DNA from: Micractinium sp. NFX-FRZ
Lineage: Eukaryota; Chlorophyta; Trebouxiophyceae; Chlorellales; Chlorellaceae
Direction of reading: 5' to 3'
DNA length: 64,000 nt
Assembly: GCA_029339195.1 (NCBI GenBank)
Contig: JAPTJF010000371.1
Span: 1-64,000, forward strand
In this document: positions 11,516 to 21,676 of the stretch, piece after piece
Layout: the number at the start of each line of letters is the position of its first letter
How positions within the stretch are numbered: the first letter of the stretch is position 1
Notes under the pieces: model-generated
The model's database searches: none
What the model was told of the DNA's origin: nothing
Seen by the model: only the letters and a program-made list of their open reading frames with translations
Position numbers and translations under genes: made by a program

Positions 11516-12488
11516 GCGCCCGCTGGCCTCCGCTGCTGGCGCTGTTCTGCGCCACCTCAACCGCTCTCGCTGCACACACGACCAGCCCACGTGTTGTACT
11601 CTCGGGTGGGCTCCTCTGCCCTCCCGGGAGAATAGGCGACTTCTTCAACCCTCACACACCTGCTACTGCCAACCTCTTCCATACCCACTCACTCAACACA
11701 GCACTTCCTGCCTAAGCTTGGCTTGTATCAGCCCACCATAGCATACACCGTTTCTGTGTACCGGCCCGCTACCTTTCAGCGCCCCCTGACACAGGCCCGC
11801 CTGGCGCTGGTCCTGCTGCGCGCACTGTTGCACCCCATCCGCTGCCCGGACTAGCCCACTTGTCGCTTCATGCGCATGAGTCGACCCCAGGGCAAATGCA
11901 TGCCTGCGTGCATGCGTTCTTAAACGTTGCCCCAGAGCCACGCCGAAACAAACCGCTCAACCCCTTTGAGGCCGTCCCTTGCGGGGACGCACCCGCACAT
12001 GTTCCTGCCTCAGCCCCGCTGACCCTTGAATCAACCTGTCCCTCTTTCCCTCAGCTTATAAGGCGGCGCAGCCTTTGACTTCTTGTATCCCACTGTTCTG
12101 CTCTCCCCGGCTGCGTTGCCGCCACACTGCCCACACTGTTCACTTGAGCAGAAATGAAGCCAAGCACCGCGCTGAAGGGTTGCCTGTAGAGGCACGTCTA
12201 CAGGGACAGCACCAATCGGGGAACGTTTGCGTGACTGAAGACCGATGGTCCTTGGGACAGTGCACTTGGCACTTGGCTGCACAGGCAGGCAGGCCACCAT
12301 CTGTCGGGCGGCACGCTGTGCCTGCTGTGCTTTTTGCAAAACTCAAGTCGCTGAGCCACCCACCAATCAGCTTGCAACGCACACGCGCATCGTGCTGATA
12401 ACTGCGCGGTCTGTGCGTGCCCTCAACAAGCTACCCCGCTCCCCGTCGTCTGGCTGCTTGTCTGTCTCCCCCTGCTCGCTCTCCCACG
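11516..12488. other. Intergenic: SBP2 3' region and promoter of the Cys-rich gene
   Basis: No supported exon. Base composition is more balanced than in the flanking coding exons. Nothing distinctive was found apart from pyrimidine-rich sequence just before the ATG at 12489. Confidence 0.45.
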
Positions 12489-14701
12489 ATGCGCGCCGCG
12501 GTCGCCTGCCTAGCGGCCCTGCTGCTGGCCGTTGCGCCCGCAGCCGATGCAGCCGGTGCTGTGGATTTGCGCCCGGCTGGCTGTGCCACCAACGCCTGCG
12601 ACAAGTGCGACGCCTATCCTCTGACAACGAAGGACCTCAAAACCCCCCTTGATCAAGCCTTCCCCTGCGGCAACGATGGCCTCTACTTCCCAGGTGAGTA
12701 TGGTTTAAGAGCAAAATGCATGGGATCCTGCTGGTGTGAGTGTTCTAGGCAGGGCTGCAGGCGGAGGCCGGGCGGCAGCAGGAGCGGGGCCTGTGCCAGC
12801 ATCCTTGCCCGGCCTGCCCAGCATCCTTGCCAGGTCGGGAGCTTATGAGTATGTGTACAGTAAGCCTCCTTGACGCGCGATGGGTGTGCCAACCTGCTGG
12901 GGTGGCGCCGCACCGATGCAAGCGCAGGAGGGCTTGGAGGGCAGCATCCTGCCCCGCCCGACATGCACGCTTCGTTGCCGCCCTCCTCCTCCCCCTCCCT
13001 CGCTGCAGTGCCCACCAAATTTGACGCAGAGTGCGAGACTGCCACCGCCACCGCCTGGCAGTGCCTGCCCTGCTGCTCTGGTAGGCATGCCTTGCTGCTC
13101 TGCCCTGCTGCTCTGGCGGTGCCTGCCTGCTGCTCTGGCAGTGCCTCCCCTGCTGTTCTGATAGGCGGCAGCGGTAGCGCACCGCTAGCCAGCCCGCCAG
13201 CCTGCCAGCCTGCCCATGCGGTGCATGCGCGCGTCCTGCATCAGATTCTCATGTCGCATCATTTCGTGCCACCCCACTCGAGGACAGCTCGCCTGAAATG
13301 TCAGGACAGCTCGTGGGCGAGTGCACTCCGGGGGGCCTTCCTTTGCATGCACGCAGCCTCACACCGCCTCATTACCCACCCGCCCCGCTGTCCCTCCCGC
13401 CTGTCCACCTGGCCTGACCTGATTGCCTCATTCCCTTGCCAGCACCTGGGCGTTTCATATCGGCGCCTGCCGGTTTGCCCAAGCTGCGTGCACACCAGCG
13501 CACCCACACAGCAAGTCCCCCCTCACCCCTCCTTCCCCGCCCCTCCCATGCCCCCCCTGCCTGCAGCCGGCTGCGCCGTGGGCGCCTGCCAGTTTGCCTG
13601 GAGCGGCAGCTACACCGGAACCCACGGCTGCGCCAAGTGCGCCGCCGGGAGCAAGGCACAGGAGCTGAGCCTTGCCCGGGAGACCTGCACGTAAGTGTGG
13701 CAGGGGTTTACCAGGGGATGACGGCGTGCCCTGGCGGTCTCGTATTTGTCCCCCGGTTCAGGAGGGTGACCTGGCGGGCGCCCTCACCTAGTCTTCGTTT
13801 AATGGTAATAAATACCCCCCTGCAGGACTGCAGGTCGACACGGTGCCCCAATCTGCACTTTCTGGCTCGACACTTGTGCTTTGCCCTGCGCCCCGCGCGG
13901 TCCGCCAAGGCACACACACACTGGGGACCCACAGCATCCCTGCCCACCGGGCACTCCCCCCCCCCCCTGCTGCAGGGTGTGCAACGGGGCGGATGGCGGC
14001 TGCAGCGCCGACGGCGGCAGCAAGTATCGGGGTGAGGGGGATGTGAGAGGGATGGTACTGCAGCGAGATTGATAGTGATACTTAGAGTGACAGTTGACCT
14101 CGTGGTAGTTGCAGGGACAGGGATGGTTGGAGGGGCCTTGAAGCGGCGGGCCCTGGGCGACCCGCAAGGCATGCGCCGAGGCGGTGTGCCCGTGAAGAAA
14201 GAGGGTGGGTAAGGCTGGGCAGCACTGACACGGCCCCGTCCGCTGCCTCTGCGCCACCTCACCGCCAGCCCCCTCTGCCCCCTCTACTCCCTCCCCTCTT
14301 GCGCAGTGTGTGGCGACGAGCCTCCGCCCACCACGGCTGCCCCTCCCCCGCCTGCACCTGAAGAGGAGGCCCCGCCTGCCCAGCAAGTCCGGACGACGGC
14401 CCCTTCGCCACCACCGGAGTTTGCCGCACCGCCCCCTCCCGAGCCTGCCAGCCCCCCTGCTGAGGCCGCTGCGCCCGCACCGGCACCCGAAACTGAGGCA
14501 CCCACACCAGCGCCTGAGCCGGCAGGAGCTCCGGAGGCTGCCCCAGTGCCCGTGCCAGAGCCCGCACCCGCCCCAGTGCCCGTCCCTGTACCCACGCCCG
14601 CCCTAGCGCCGGCGCCGGCGCCCTCCTCGGCGGCCCTGCGCTGCGTCCGCTGCCTGGCGCTGCTGCTGGCCGCTGTGGTGGCTGCCGTGCTGCTGGCCTG
14701 A
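12489..14701 (+). CDS. Cys-rich, Pro-rich secreted or membrane-anchored protein (unknown function)
   Basis: Exons 12489-12693, 13009-13080, 13567-13690, 13976-14031 and 14307-14701 join in phase to 283 aa. The N-terminus MRAAVACLAALLLAVAPAADA is a typical cleaved signal peptide. Next comes a Cys-rich region with CxxC-type spacing (CATNACDKCD, WQCLPCC, GCAVGACQF, GCAKCAAG, CTVCNG), then a long proline/alanine/glutamate tract of PAPEPAP type resembling an extracellular hydroxyproline-rich linker. The C-terminus is hydrophobic (CLALLLAAVVAAVLLA, then stop), which fits a GPI-anchor signal or terminal membrane segment. This layout suggests a cell-surface or wall protein. No named family was recognised. 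Intron 2 holds decayed copies of both flanking exon edges. Confidence 0.7.
13055..13166 (+). repeat. Exon 2 end of the Cys-rich gene copied into the intron
   Basis: The exon edge TGGCAGTGCCTGCCCTGC, TGCTCTGGTAGGC (13056-13086) is echoed twice downstream (about 13113-13140 and 13137-13166: GCAGTGCCTCCCCTGCTGTT, CTGATAGGC). Copies are tandem and decayed, and the donor GT is lost in the last. Confidence 0.7.
13436..13490 (+). repeat. Decayed copy of exon 3 start of the Cys-rich gene
   Basis: The intronic segment GGCGCCTGCCGGTTTGCCCA resembles GGCGCCTGCCAGTTTGCCTG of the true exon 3 at about 13580-13600, about 120 bp upstream of it. Confidence 0.6.
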
Positions 14702-16994
14702 GCAGAGGCTACGATACGGTTTAGATTGCTGAGGGGATGTGGCGAGCTGGGAAGTATTGGCCCTCAACACACCCTCAAGGCACACACCTTCTTCTCCCCC
14801 ACCTCGGCCATTAGCACACCCTCAACACACCCACCTCCTCCTCCACCTCTTCCTAGTACTGAGAACCAAGTGCTGGGCTCACACGCCAAGTGCTATGCAC
14901 CCCGTTGCATTTCGTTGCTTACCACCGCCACCACGCCTGGTCCCTGACCCATGCCAGTCACCAATGGCAGCGATGCTGCAGCCACACTTGGGTGCACGAT
15001 TGCTGGCATGCAGCAGGGGCACGACTGCCGCGCTATAATACTTTCAAGCTATATAGCTTAATATATGACACCTTCAAGCATAGATGACACCTTCAAAATA
15101 AAGCTCGGGAACTGCAATGTGCCCTGCTGATGTCAACAACAGGTTGACCTCGCATCACGGGTCATAAGAGGCATGCAGAGCTGCCTGCCGGCACAACTGG
15201 TCCAAAAAAGGCACATGCATGCCAGCATGTGATGCCAGCACGTGGCTGTCCCTCGCGCCTGCCACAGCCTGCCCTTGAAGCTCTTCAAGCAGGGTGCACC
15301 GGCCACAAACCCTTGAGAGGCCAGGCCAGTGCCAGCGTTCTGACGGTATTGCTCCTCAGCTTCATGCACATCACAGCAGGCGCAGCACGCTGTGGGCCAG
15401 CATGGCATGCCGCGGCGCAGCGTGAGCACGCCGTGCACGTGTGTCCCAAATGGTGCCAAGCCCTGCCCTGCGCCTGTGGAATGCACAATCTAGCCTGCGA
15501 TCTTACACGGTCGGAGCAAGCGGGGCAGAAAATCGGTGCGGGCAGGCGGGCTGCAGCAGAGCCGCTGCCAAGCGAGCGGCGCAGAGAGAACCAGGCGCCG
15601 GCAAACAGCAGGCACAGCACACACACACCAGGCGAGGCGGGGTGTGTGGGTCTGGCAGCTTCAAAAGACGCGATGAAAAACACACTAGTAGTGATAGGCG
15701 CTTGAAATCTTGATAGGATGGAGAGAGGGCAGGGGCATGCGCAGGCCGCCGCACAGGGCCCGTGAGAAAACTGCGCCGGTTCGGCACAAACGCGGTGGAG
15801 GGAGGGATGAAATGGGCGGCGAAAAAGTGGGCACGCGCTGCGTGGGAAAAGCGTGCGGTGCGACCGCGGCGGGGAAAGAGCAGGGTGGAGGTGCAAACAA
15901 GAACGAGGACAGGGAGGGCTCAGCGCTACAGTGGTGCATGGGGTGCCGTGCACCCGAGACAACCCAGGGGGACAGGGGTGGGCGTACTGGGAAAAAGGCC
16001 GCAGGTCGGGGGGGCTAGGTCGAATCTACAACAGGCACGCGGGGGCGGGCGGGGTGGGAGACACAGGCGGGCAGAGGGCCCGGGCATTGGGGAGCTCGAG
16101 CGGGAGACAGGCGCAGGCACACGCGTAGCAGCAGGTGAACTTGCGCGGCGGCGAAGAGGATTAGGTTAGGGTGGGTTGGGAGGGAGGGGGAAAGGGGCCG
16201 GGAAAAAGGTCGGGGGGTCAGGCGAGTGCGGCGCCTGCCCTTGCGGCGGGGCGCCTGGGGAGGCGCCGGCGCCTGCGGGGGCGGCAACGAAATGGGGCGG
16301 AGGCGGGAGCACGGACGACTCTTCTGGTTGTCTCATCTCGGGTTTCAAAAGGAGCAAACAAGAACAAGGCAGCCTGGCGGGCTGGGCGGGGTGGCGCGAT
16401 GCTGATGTGTCATGTTGGGCCAGCCGCAGCGCGTGGCTGAGCAAGGGGTGGGTCGGCAGTGGAGGGTTTGAGAAGATTGATGCGTAGTATCGACGGGCGG
16501 GTAGGTGGGCTTGGCCCGGAGGAGCCGTGCTGCTCAGGCAGCGCATGCCGTCAGGTGACAGCTGAGCGGCACCTGGGGCACAGGGGCGCGCACAAGGCGC
16601 TCACTCGCTAAGACCCGCCAGGCTGCAGGAGGGGGGCGGCAGGGGAGGGGGCAGGGCGAAGTAAGCAGAGGTGATCAGAGGCACAGGGCCACGCCGGGGC
16701 GCACCACACCAATGCAGCCAGGCCTGCCCGCTGCCTGCACCCTGTGGGGTTGTCGTTGAGCCGGGGCCCCTTGCTGGGAGACCTGCTGCTGTACCCGCAC
16801 CTGCTTCCCTGACATGGACGTCCCTTCCTTCAGTGGTTGGCTAGTTTGAGAACAGTCAAAAACCCACCCGCAGGGCTCAGCTCCCAACCCCCGCCCCCCA
16901 CTGATTGTTGCCGTCTTTGGGGTGGCGCCCGGTCAACAACAACACAAGCCAGCTGAAACAAGTGAAAAAACTGAACACGGCAACCAACTATAAT
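14702..16994. other. Convergent 3' regions of the Cys-rich and mTERF-like genes
   Basis: About 2.3 kb without a supported gene. It contains an AT-rich patch (about 15030-15100, unusual for this window) ending in AATAAA at 15097-15102 on the plus strand. TTACA at 15503 reads TGTAA on the minus strand, a candidate signal for the mTERF-like transcript. Open frames here are compositional only. Confidence 0.45.
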
Positions 16995-18005
16995 TCACCT
17001 GCGCAGCTCGCGGAGGGGCAGGTCCCCAAGCATGGCCGGCTTGGCCAGGATCAGGTTCCTCAGCCGCACGGGGGAGATGCCCAGGCCGCACTGCATGAAC
17101 TGCATGCGCTCCTGCAGGCGGGCGGGGGGGGGGGGGGGGGCAAGGTAGGCAAGTTGGCGGCACGGCGCACAGAGTGAGTGGTGGTGAGGACGTTGTTCAA
17201 CACGGGCGCATGACCGCCACGCTGCTGACCGACTGCACGCGCTCCGGCAGGCAGGCGGTGCACAGGGACAGGGGCTGTCAGGCCTCGGCACGCTGCGCGT
17301 GCTGTGTGGGTGGGGCCGAGGAGGGGCAGGGCGGGAATTCCGGAAGCGGGGGCGCTCCAGGCCTCCCAACAGGCGGGGCCCACCAACCCAACGCACCACT
17401 CAGGTGGGTGGGTGCCTGCCTGGCCACCCCTACGGGCCGCTGGGTGCTTACGAGTACAAGGCTGTGAAAGCGCTGGGAGAGAGGCAGGCGCGGGCAGGGC
17501 GGGAATGCTCACCAGCAGAATGGAGGGCTTGGTGGCCGCCACATCTGGCACCGCCTCCACCAGAGCCGTCGCCTCCTGCGCAGACAGGCCCAGCACCTGC
17601 TGGAGGCCAACTGCAGCTGAGGCAGCCGCGGCGGTGGGAGCCTGCAGGGGAAGAGGGGCGGAATCGGCAGGGCGTGGTCAGGACGGAACCGGCGGGACGG
17701 CGTATCCCACCCGTTCGGGGCGGCCGGTAGGGTTTTTGGGGTGGGGAAAGTGGGTGGGGTTGGCCGCAGCCCCCGCGCGTTGACCAGGCGCCTTCGGTTT
17801 TGCAGGGGAACAATGCCTGCAAGCGAAGCGGCGAGGGAGGCGCCCAGGACGCTGCCACAAGATACGCCCGAGCAGCCAGGGCAAGTCCAGACTCCGCCTC
17901 CAGGCCTCCACTCACCCTCAGGCTTGCGCTGCTGTGCAGCGCGCAAGACAGAGCGGGCGCCAGCCGGCCGAAAGACTTGGAGTGAGTGAAGGCCGCGGCC
18001 AGCAT
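16995..18005 (-). CDS. Short mTERF-like organellar protein
   Basis: Exons 18005-17916, 17641-17513 and 17111-16995 (complement) are all phase 0 and give 111 aa. mTERF proteins bind organellar nucleic acids through tandem ~30-residue helical repeats ending in a Pro motif. Two such repeats are visible: VLGLSAQEATALVEAVPDVA then TKPSILL, and CGLGISPVRLRNLILAKPAM then LGDLPL. The N-terminus (MLAAAFTHSKSFGRLAPALS) looks like a mitochondrial or plastid transit peptide. Length is far below usual mTERFs, so the gene is either a miniature member or decayed. The last codon region reads CGCAG|GTGAAT. Splicing there to the acceptor near 16629 would give an alternative short C-terminus (SLAGLSE). The gene is head-to-head with the AsmA-like gene. 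Confidence 0.62.
17221..17255 (-). repeat. Decayed copy of mTERF-like exon 3 start with dead acceptor
   Basis: On the minus strand this intronic stretch reads CTGCCGGAGCGCGTGCAGTC, matching the true exon edge CTGCAG|GAGCGCATGCAGTT at about 17117-17098. The CAG acceptor has become CCG, and the frame runs into a stop soon after. Confidence 0.7.
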
Positions 18006-18340
18006 GGTTATTAGGCTTGCTGGACTCTGTCTTGGGTGCTGGGAGCCGGCGGGGATGAAGCAAAATGAGGCTGGCGAAAGGAATTCAGTTGCTTGTGGCC
18101 ACAATCGGCGCCCTGTAAGACGTCACCCTCAGGACCAGCCAGCCTGGCCTTGCATGGAAGTTTCGGAGCCGTGTCATCCTCAAAACTCGTCAAATCCTGC
18201 TCACGACACTGTGGGTCGCTCTTCCGACACAGTGAGAGGTACTGCTCCCGCTTTGCCTAACCACAGACCAGGGAACTTCCCCAAGCGCACCGCTGGCACT
18301 CGGCACCTTTGAAGGGCGAGGGAGAAGCTGGTGAAGGCGT
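18006..18340. promoter_or_regulatory. Shared head-to-head promoter region
   Basis: 335 bp separate the divergent ATGs of the mTERF-like gene (minus) and the AsmA-like gene (plus), so both 5' UTRs and promoters must lie here. Both products look organelle-targeted. No specific element was recognised. Confidence 0.4.
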
Positions 18341-20342
18341 ATGGCGACAGGCGCGCCTAGGCTGGCGGTGGGCGGGTTGCTGCCGCTGCCGCCGCCGCCA
18401 CTCGCCGCCCAGCGGCGCCTGGGCCGCGGCGCCCGGCCGCCCTCGCTGGGCCTAGCCCACCTGCAGCGCTCGTCCTGTCGCACAGTGGTGGCACGGACCA
18501 AGAAGCTCACGGGCGTGGGCACGGACCAGCTAAGGCATGAAGGCAACAACGGCGGCAGCGGCACCGTCGGTCACGGCGGCAGAGGCGGCGGGAGCGGCGG
18601 CGGCGGCGGTGGTCGCGGCGGCGGCGGCGGTGGCAACAGTGATGATGATGACCACCCGCGGCGTGCCCTGGCGTTAGACACCCTGAAGTGGATGGCAATA
18701 GGGGCTACTGTGACTGCGGCGCTAGTGGCGGCGCTGCCATCTGCGCTGAGCCACCCTTTGGGGCTGAGCGCCACGCTGGCACTCGCCAACCTGGCGCTCC
18801 CCGAGGACGTGTCAATCCAGCTGGACAGGCTGGACGCCAGCTGGCAGCGCCCCCTGGCGCTCCATGGGCTGCGTCTGGTGGAACGCAGCGGCGGCAGCGG
18901 CGGCGGCAGCGGCAGCAGCCGGGAGGGGGAGAGCCCGAACAGCGCCCCTTTCGACCCCAGCAGCAGCGATGAGGAGGAGGAGGAGCAAGCCGAGGAGCCA
19001 CTGCTGCTGCCACAGGTGCCAGCAGGGGCAGCAGGGACGGCAGGCGCTAGCGGGGCAGGGCTGCTGCGCCGACGGCGCCGCGGCGGGCGGCCAGCTGCGG
19101 CTGCTGCGCCGGCGGAAACGGCAGGCGCCAGCGGCCCCATTGGTGGCAGCAGCAGCAAGCGGCGGCGTGTGCTGATTTCAGTGGAGCGGATCAGCGTGGC
19201 CCAAAGCCTGTGGCAGCTGCTCACAGGCAGTGCAGGTGAGGCCGGCAGCACATCGCTGCGACAGCTGTTCTAGGAGGGCTGGGTGCATCATGTCCTCATG
19301 CTGCATGGCGCTTTGCTGTTGCTTGGTGCCGTGTGCGCTGCTGCGTGTGCCTGCTGCAGCCCTTGTGCTGCTGCTTGTGCCTGCTGCCCTCGGGCCCCCG
19401 CCCACCCATGCGTAGCCCGTTTCCCCGCCCTCCCCCGACTTCCCCAGGGCTCTGTGCCGCTGCTTGCGCCCGCTGGCTGTGCTGGCGCCTCCATCCACCC
19501 ACCCGTTGCCTGTGCCACCTGATTCCCTGCGCTGCCCTGGCCCCTGCCGCCCTGCCGTGCAGCTCAAGTGGTGATTGGGAAGCCTAGGATCGACTGCACG
19601 CTCGCCCCCTCTGGCCAGCCCCGCCTCTTGGCTGTGTTGCAAGCAGCCGGGGCGGCACCCCGGGCCCACCCCATGCCGCCTTCAGAGGAGCAGCAGCCTG
19701 GCAGCAGCAGCAGCAGTAGCGGCAATAGCGCCGGCGCAGGCTCAGCAGGCGGACGCGGCAGCAAGCCTGAGCAGCAGGGGCGGCAGCCAGGGGGCGAGGC
19801 GGCGGGGGCAGCGCCTGCAGTAGCGGCAGCGGCGGCGAAGCAGGGGGGGGGCGGAGGAAGAACGGGGCGTAAGCGAGACGACAGCGATTCAGATAGTGAT
19901 GCAGAGGAGGCACCCACGCTAGCACAGGCTGCCATGGCTGCTGCAGCCGGGCAGGCAGCGGCCAACCGCAAAGGCACGGGCAGCAGCAGCAGCAGCGGCG
20001 GAGGCAGTGGCGGGGGCGGCAAGGCTGCCAGCAACGGCAAGCAGGAGGCAGCAGCAGCAGCGGGCAAGCCGGGTAAGGCAGCAGCTCAGCCTGTGGCAGC
20101 AGCAGCAGCAGCAGCAGCGGCGGCAGCGCAAGCAGCGCAAGCAGCAGAAGCAGCAGCCCGCAAAGACAAAGGAAGGCAGCAGCATGACAGCAGTGATAGC
20201 GACGATGAAGAGGCCCCCACGCTGGCGCAGGCTGCCCGGGCAGCACGGCAGACCGGGGGCGGCGACAACAGCGGCAGCGGCGGTGGGGCGATGTCTCTGA
20301 GCCCGGCCATGCTGCTGGGGCTCGCCCCCCCACCTCCCCGCA

Positions 20343-20374
<32 letters not shown>

Positions 20375-21640
20375 GCAGGGGAGGGCGGTGGCGGTGCAGA
20401 TGCCCAGCCTGGTTCAACCTCAGGCAGTGGCGCTCCAGGCTCTGGCAGTGCAGGCCAGGGCGGGGGCGGCGGCAGGGTCAAGTCCTGGCTGCCCGAGAGC
20501 CTGCAGCACGCCAGCAGCTCAGTGGCTGTCACAGGTGGGTGGTGCCAGCGGGGCGGGCGCCATGGCGGTGTGTATGCGGATATCGCCCGCCTGCACACCA
20601 CCCGCAGCCGTGGCGCCGTGGCCTGCGGCACCTGGCTGACTGGTCCCTGCAGCAAGACGGGTGTACTTTCACAGCCGGCAGGGGTGTCAAACAAACAGCC
20701 CCCTGAGGCGGGCTCACTCACGCCTTTTACAAACATTCAGTAACAAACGGTATGTCTTGTGCCCATGCTGCAGGGGAGGTGAACGCCGGCAAGCTGCAGC
20801 TGTGCATCTCAGATGGAGCGCTGCTGGTGCCAATGGAAGTCAGGTGGGTGGCTGGCTGCTCACTCGTTTCAAGGAGGAGCAAGCACGCGTTGTGCAGGTG
20901 GTGAGGAGCAAACAAGCATTGCAAGAGGTGGTGCACGGCATGCACAGCGCGCGTGCTCCCCTGCAACCTTGTTTGTGCCGCTCTGCTCCTTGCAAAGCCG
21001 CTCCCATCCTTCTGCCGCACCACCTCCGCACCTCGACTGCGACTGCTGCTGCTGACCTCTGCAGTGCATTGCGGCCTGCGAGCCTCTGTCCCCATCCTGC
21101 CGCCCCTCTTGTTTCGTCTCCTGGCTTGCCCATCCCATCATTGAATCATTGAATCACGATAACAACATGTGCTTGTGTGCCTGCCGCAGGGAGCTGCTGG
21201 GCAAGCACCTGCATCTGGAGGTGCTTCAGGGGGCGGCAGCAATAGAGGAGGCCGCAGCTGACGACCAGGCGGCCGCAGCCTTGGGCAGCAACAACAGCGG
21301 CAGCAGCAGCGCCGCGAGTAGCAGCAGTGCCGGCGGCAGCGCAGGCGTCCCTGGCAGCAGCAGCAGTGGCAGCAACGGCAGGAAGAAGCTCAAATGGGTT
21401 CGCCAGCGACCGGCGGTGCTGCTGCCCTGGGGCACAGGTGAGCCGTGGTTGCACCCTGCTGCCCGCTGGCCCGCCGCACTGCTGCCGCCCCTGCATCGCT
21501 TGCGCCGTCACGCTAGCGCCACCTCCGCTCCTGTGCAGCCCCCCGTTTGTCCATGCCGCGGCTTGCTGCTCTGAACCCTAGCCCGGCCACGTCCTCGCCG
21601 CCTCTCCCCAAGCCGTCACCGTCTGCTTGCCCGCCCTGTG

Positions 21641-21676
<36 letters not shown>

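Noticed and set aside
15285..15962. 225-aa minus-strand frame in the convergent region
   Set aside because: No family motif and no start context; Pro/Ser/Arg content is what GC-rich noise gives. Treated as 3' region.
17221..17270. Extra mTERF exon reading RVQSVSSVA
   Set aside because: The direct join of exons 2 and 3 keeps phase and mTERF spacing (KPSILL-ERMQF). This stretch has a lost acceptor and a stop, so it was called a decayed copy.
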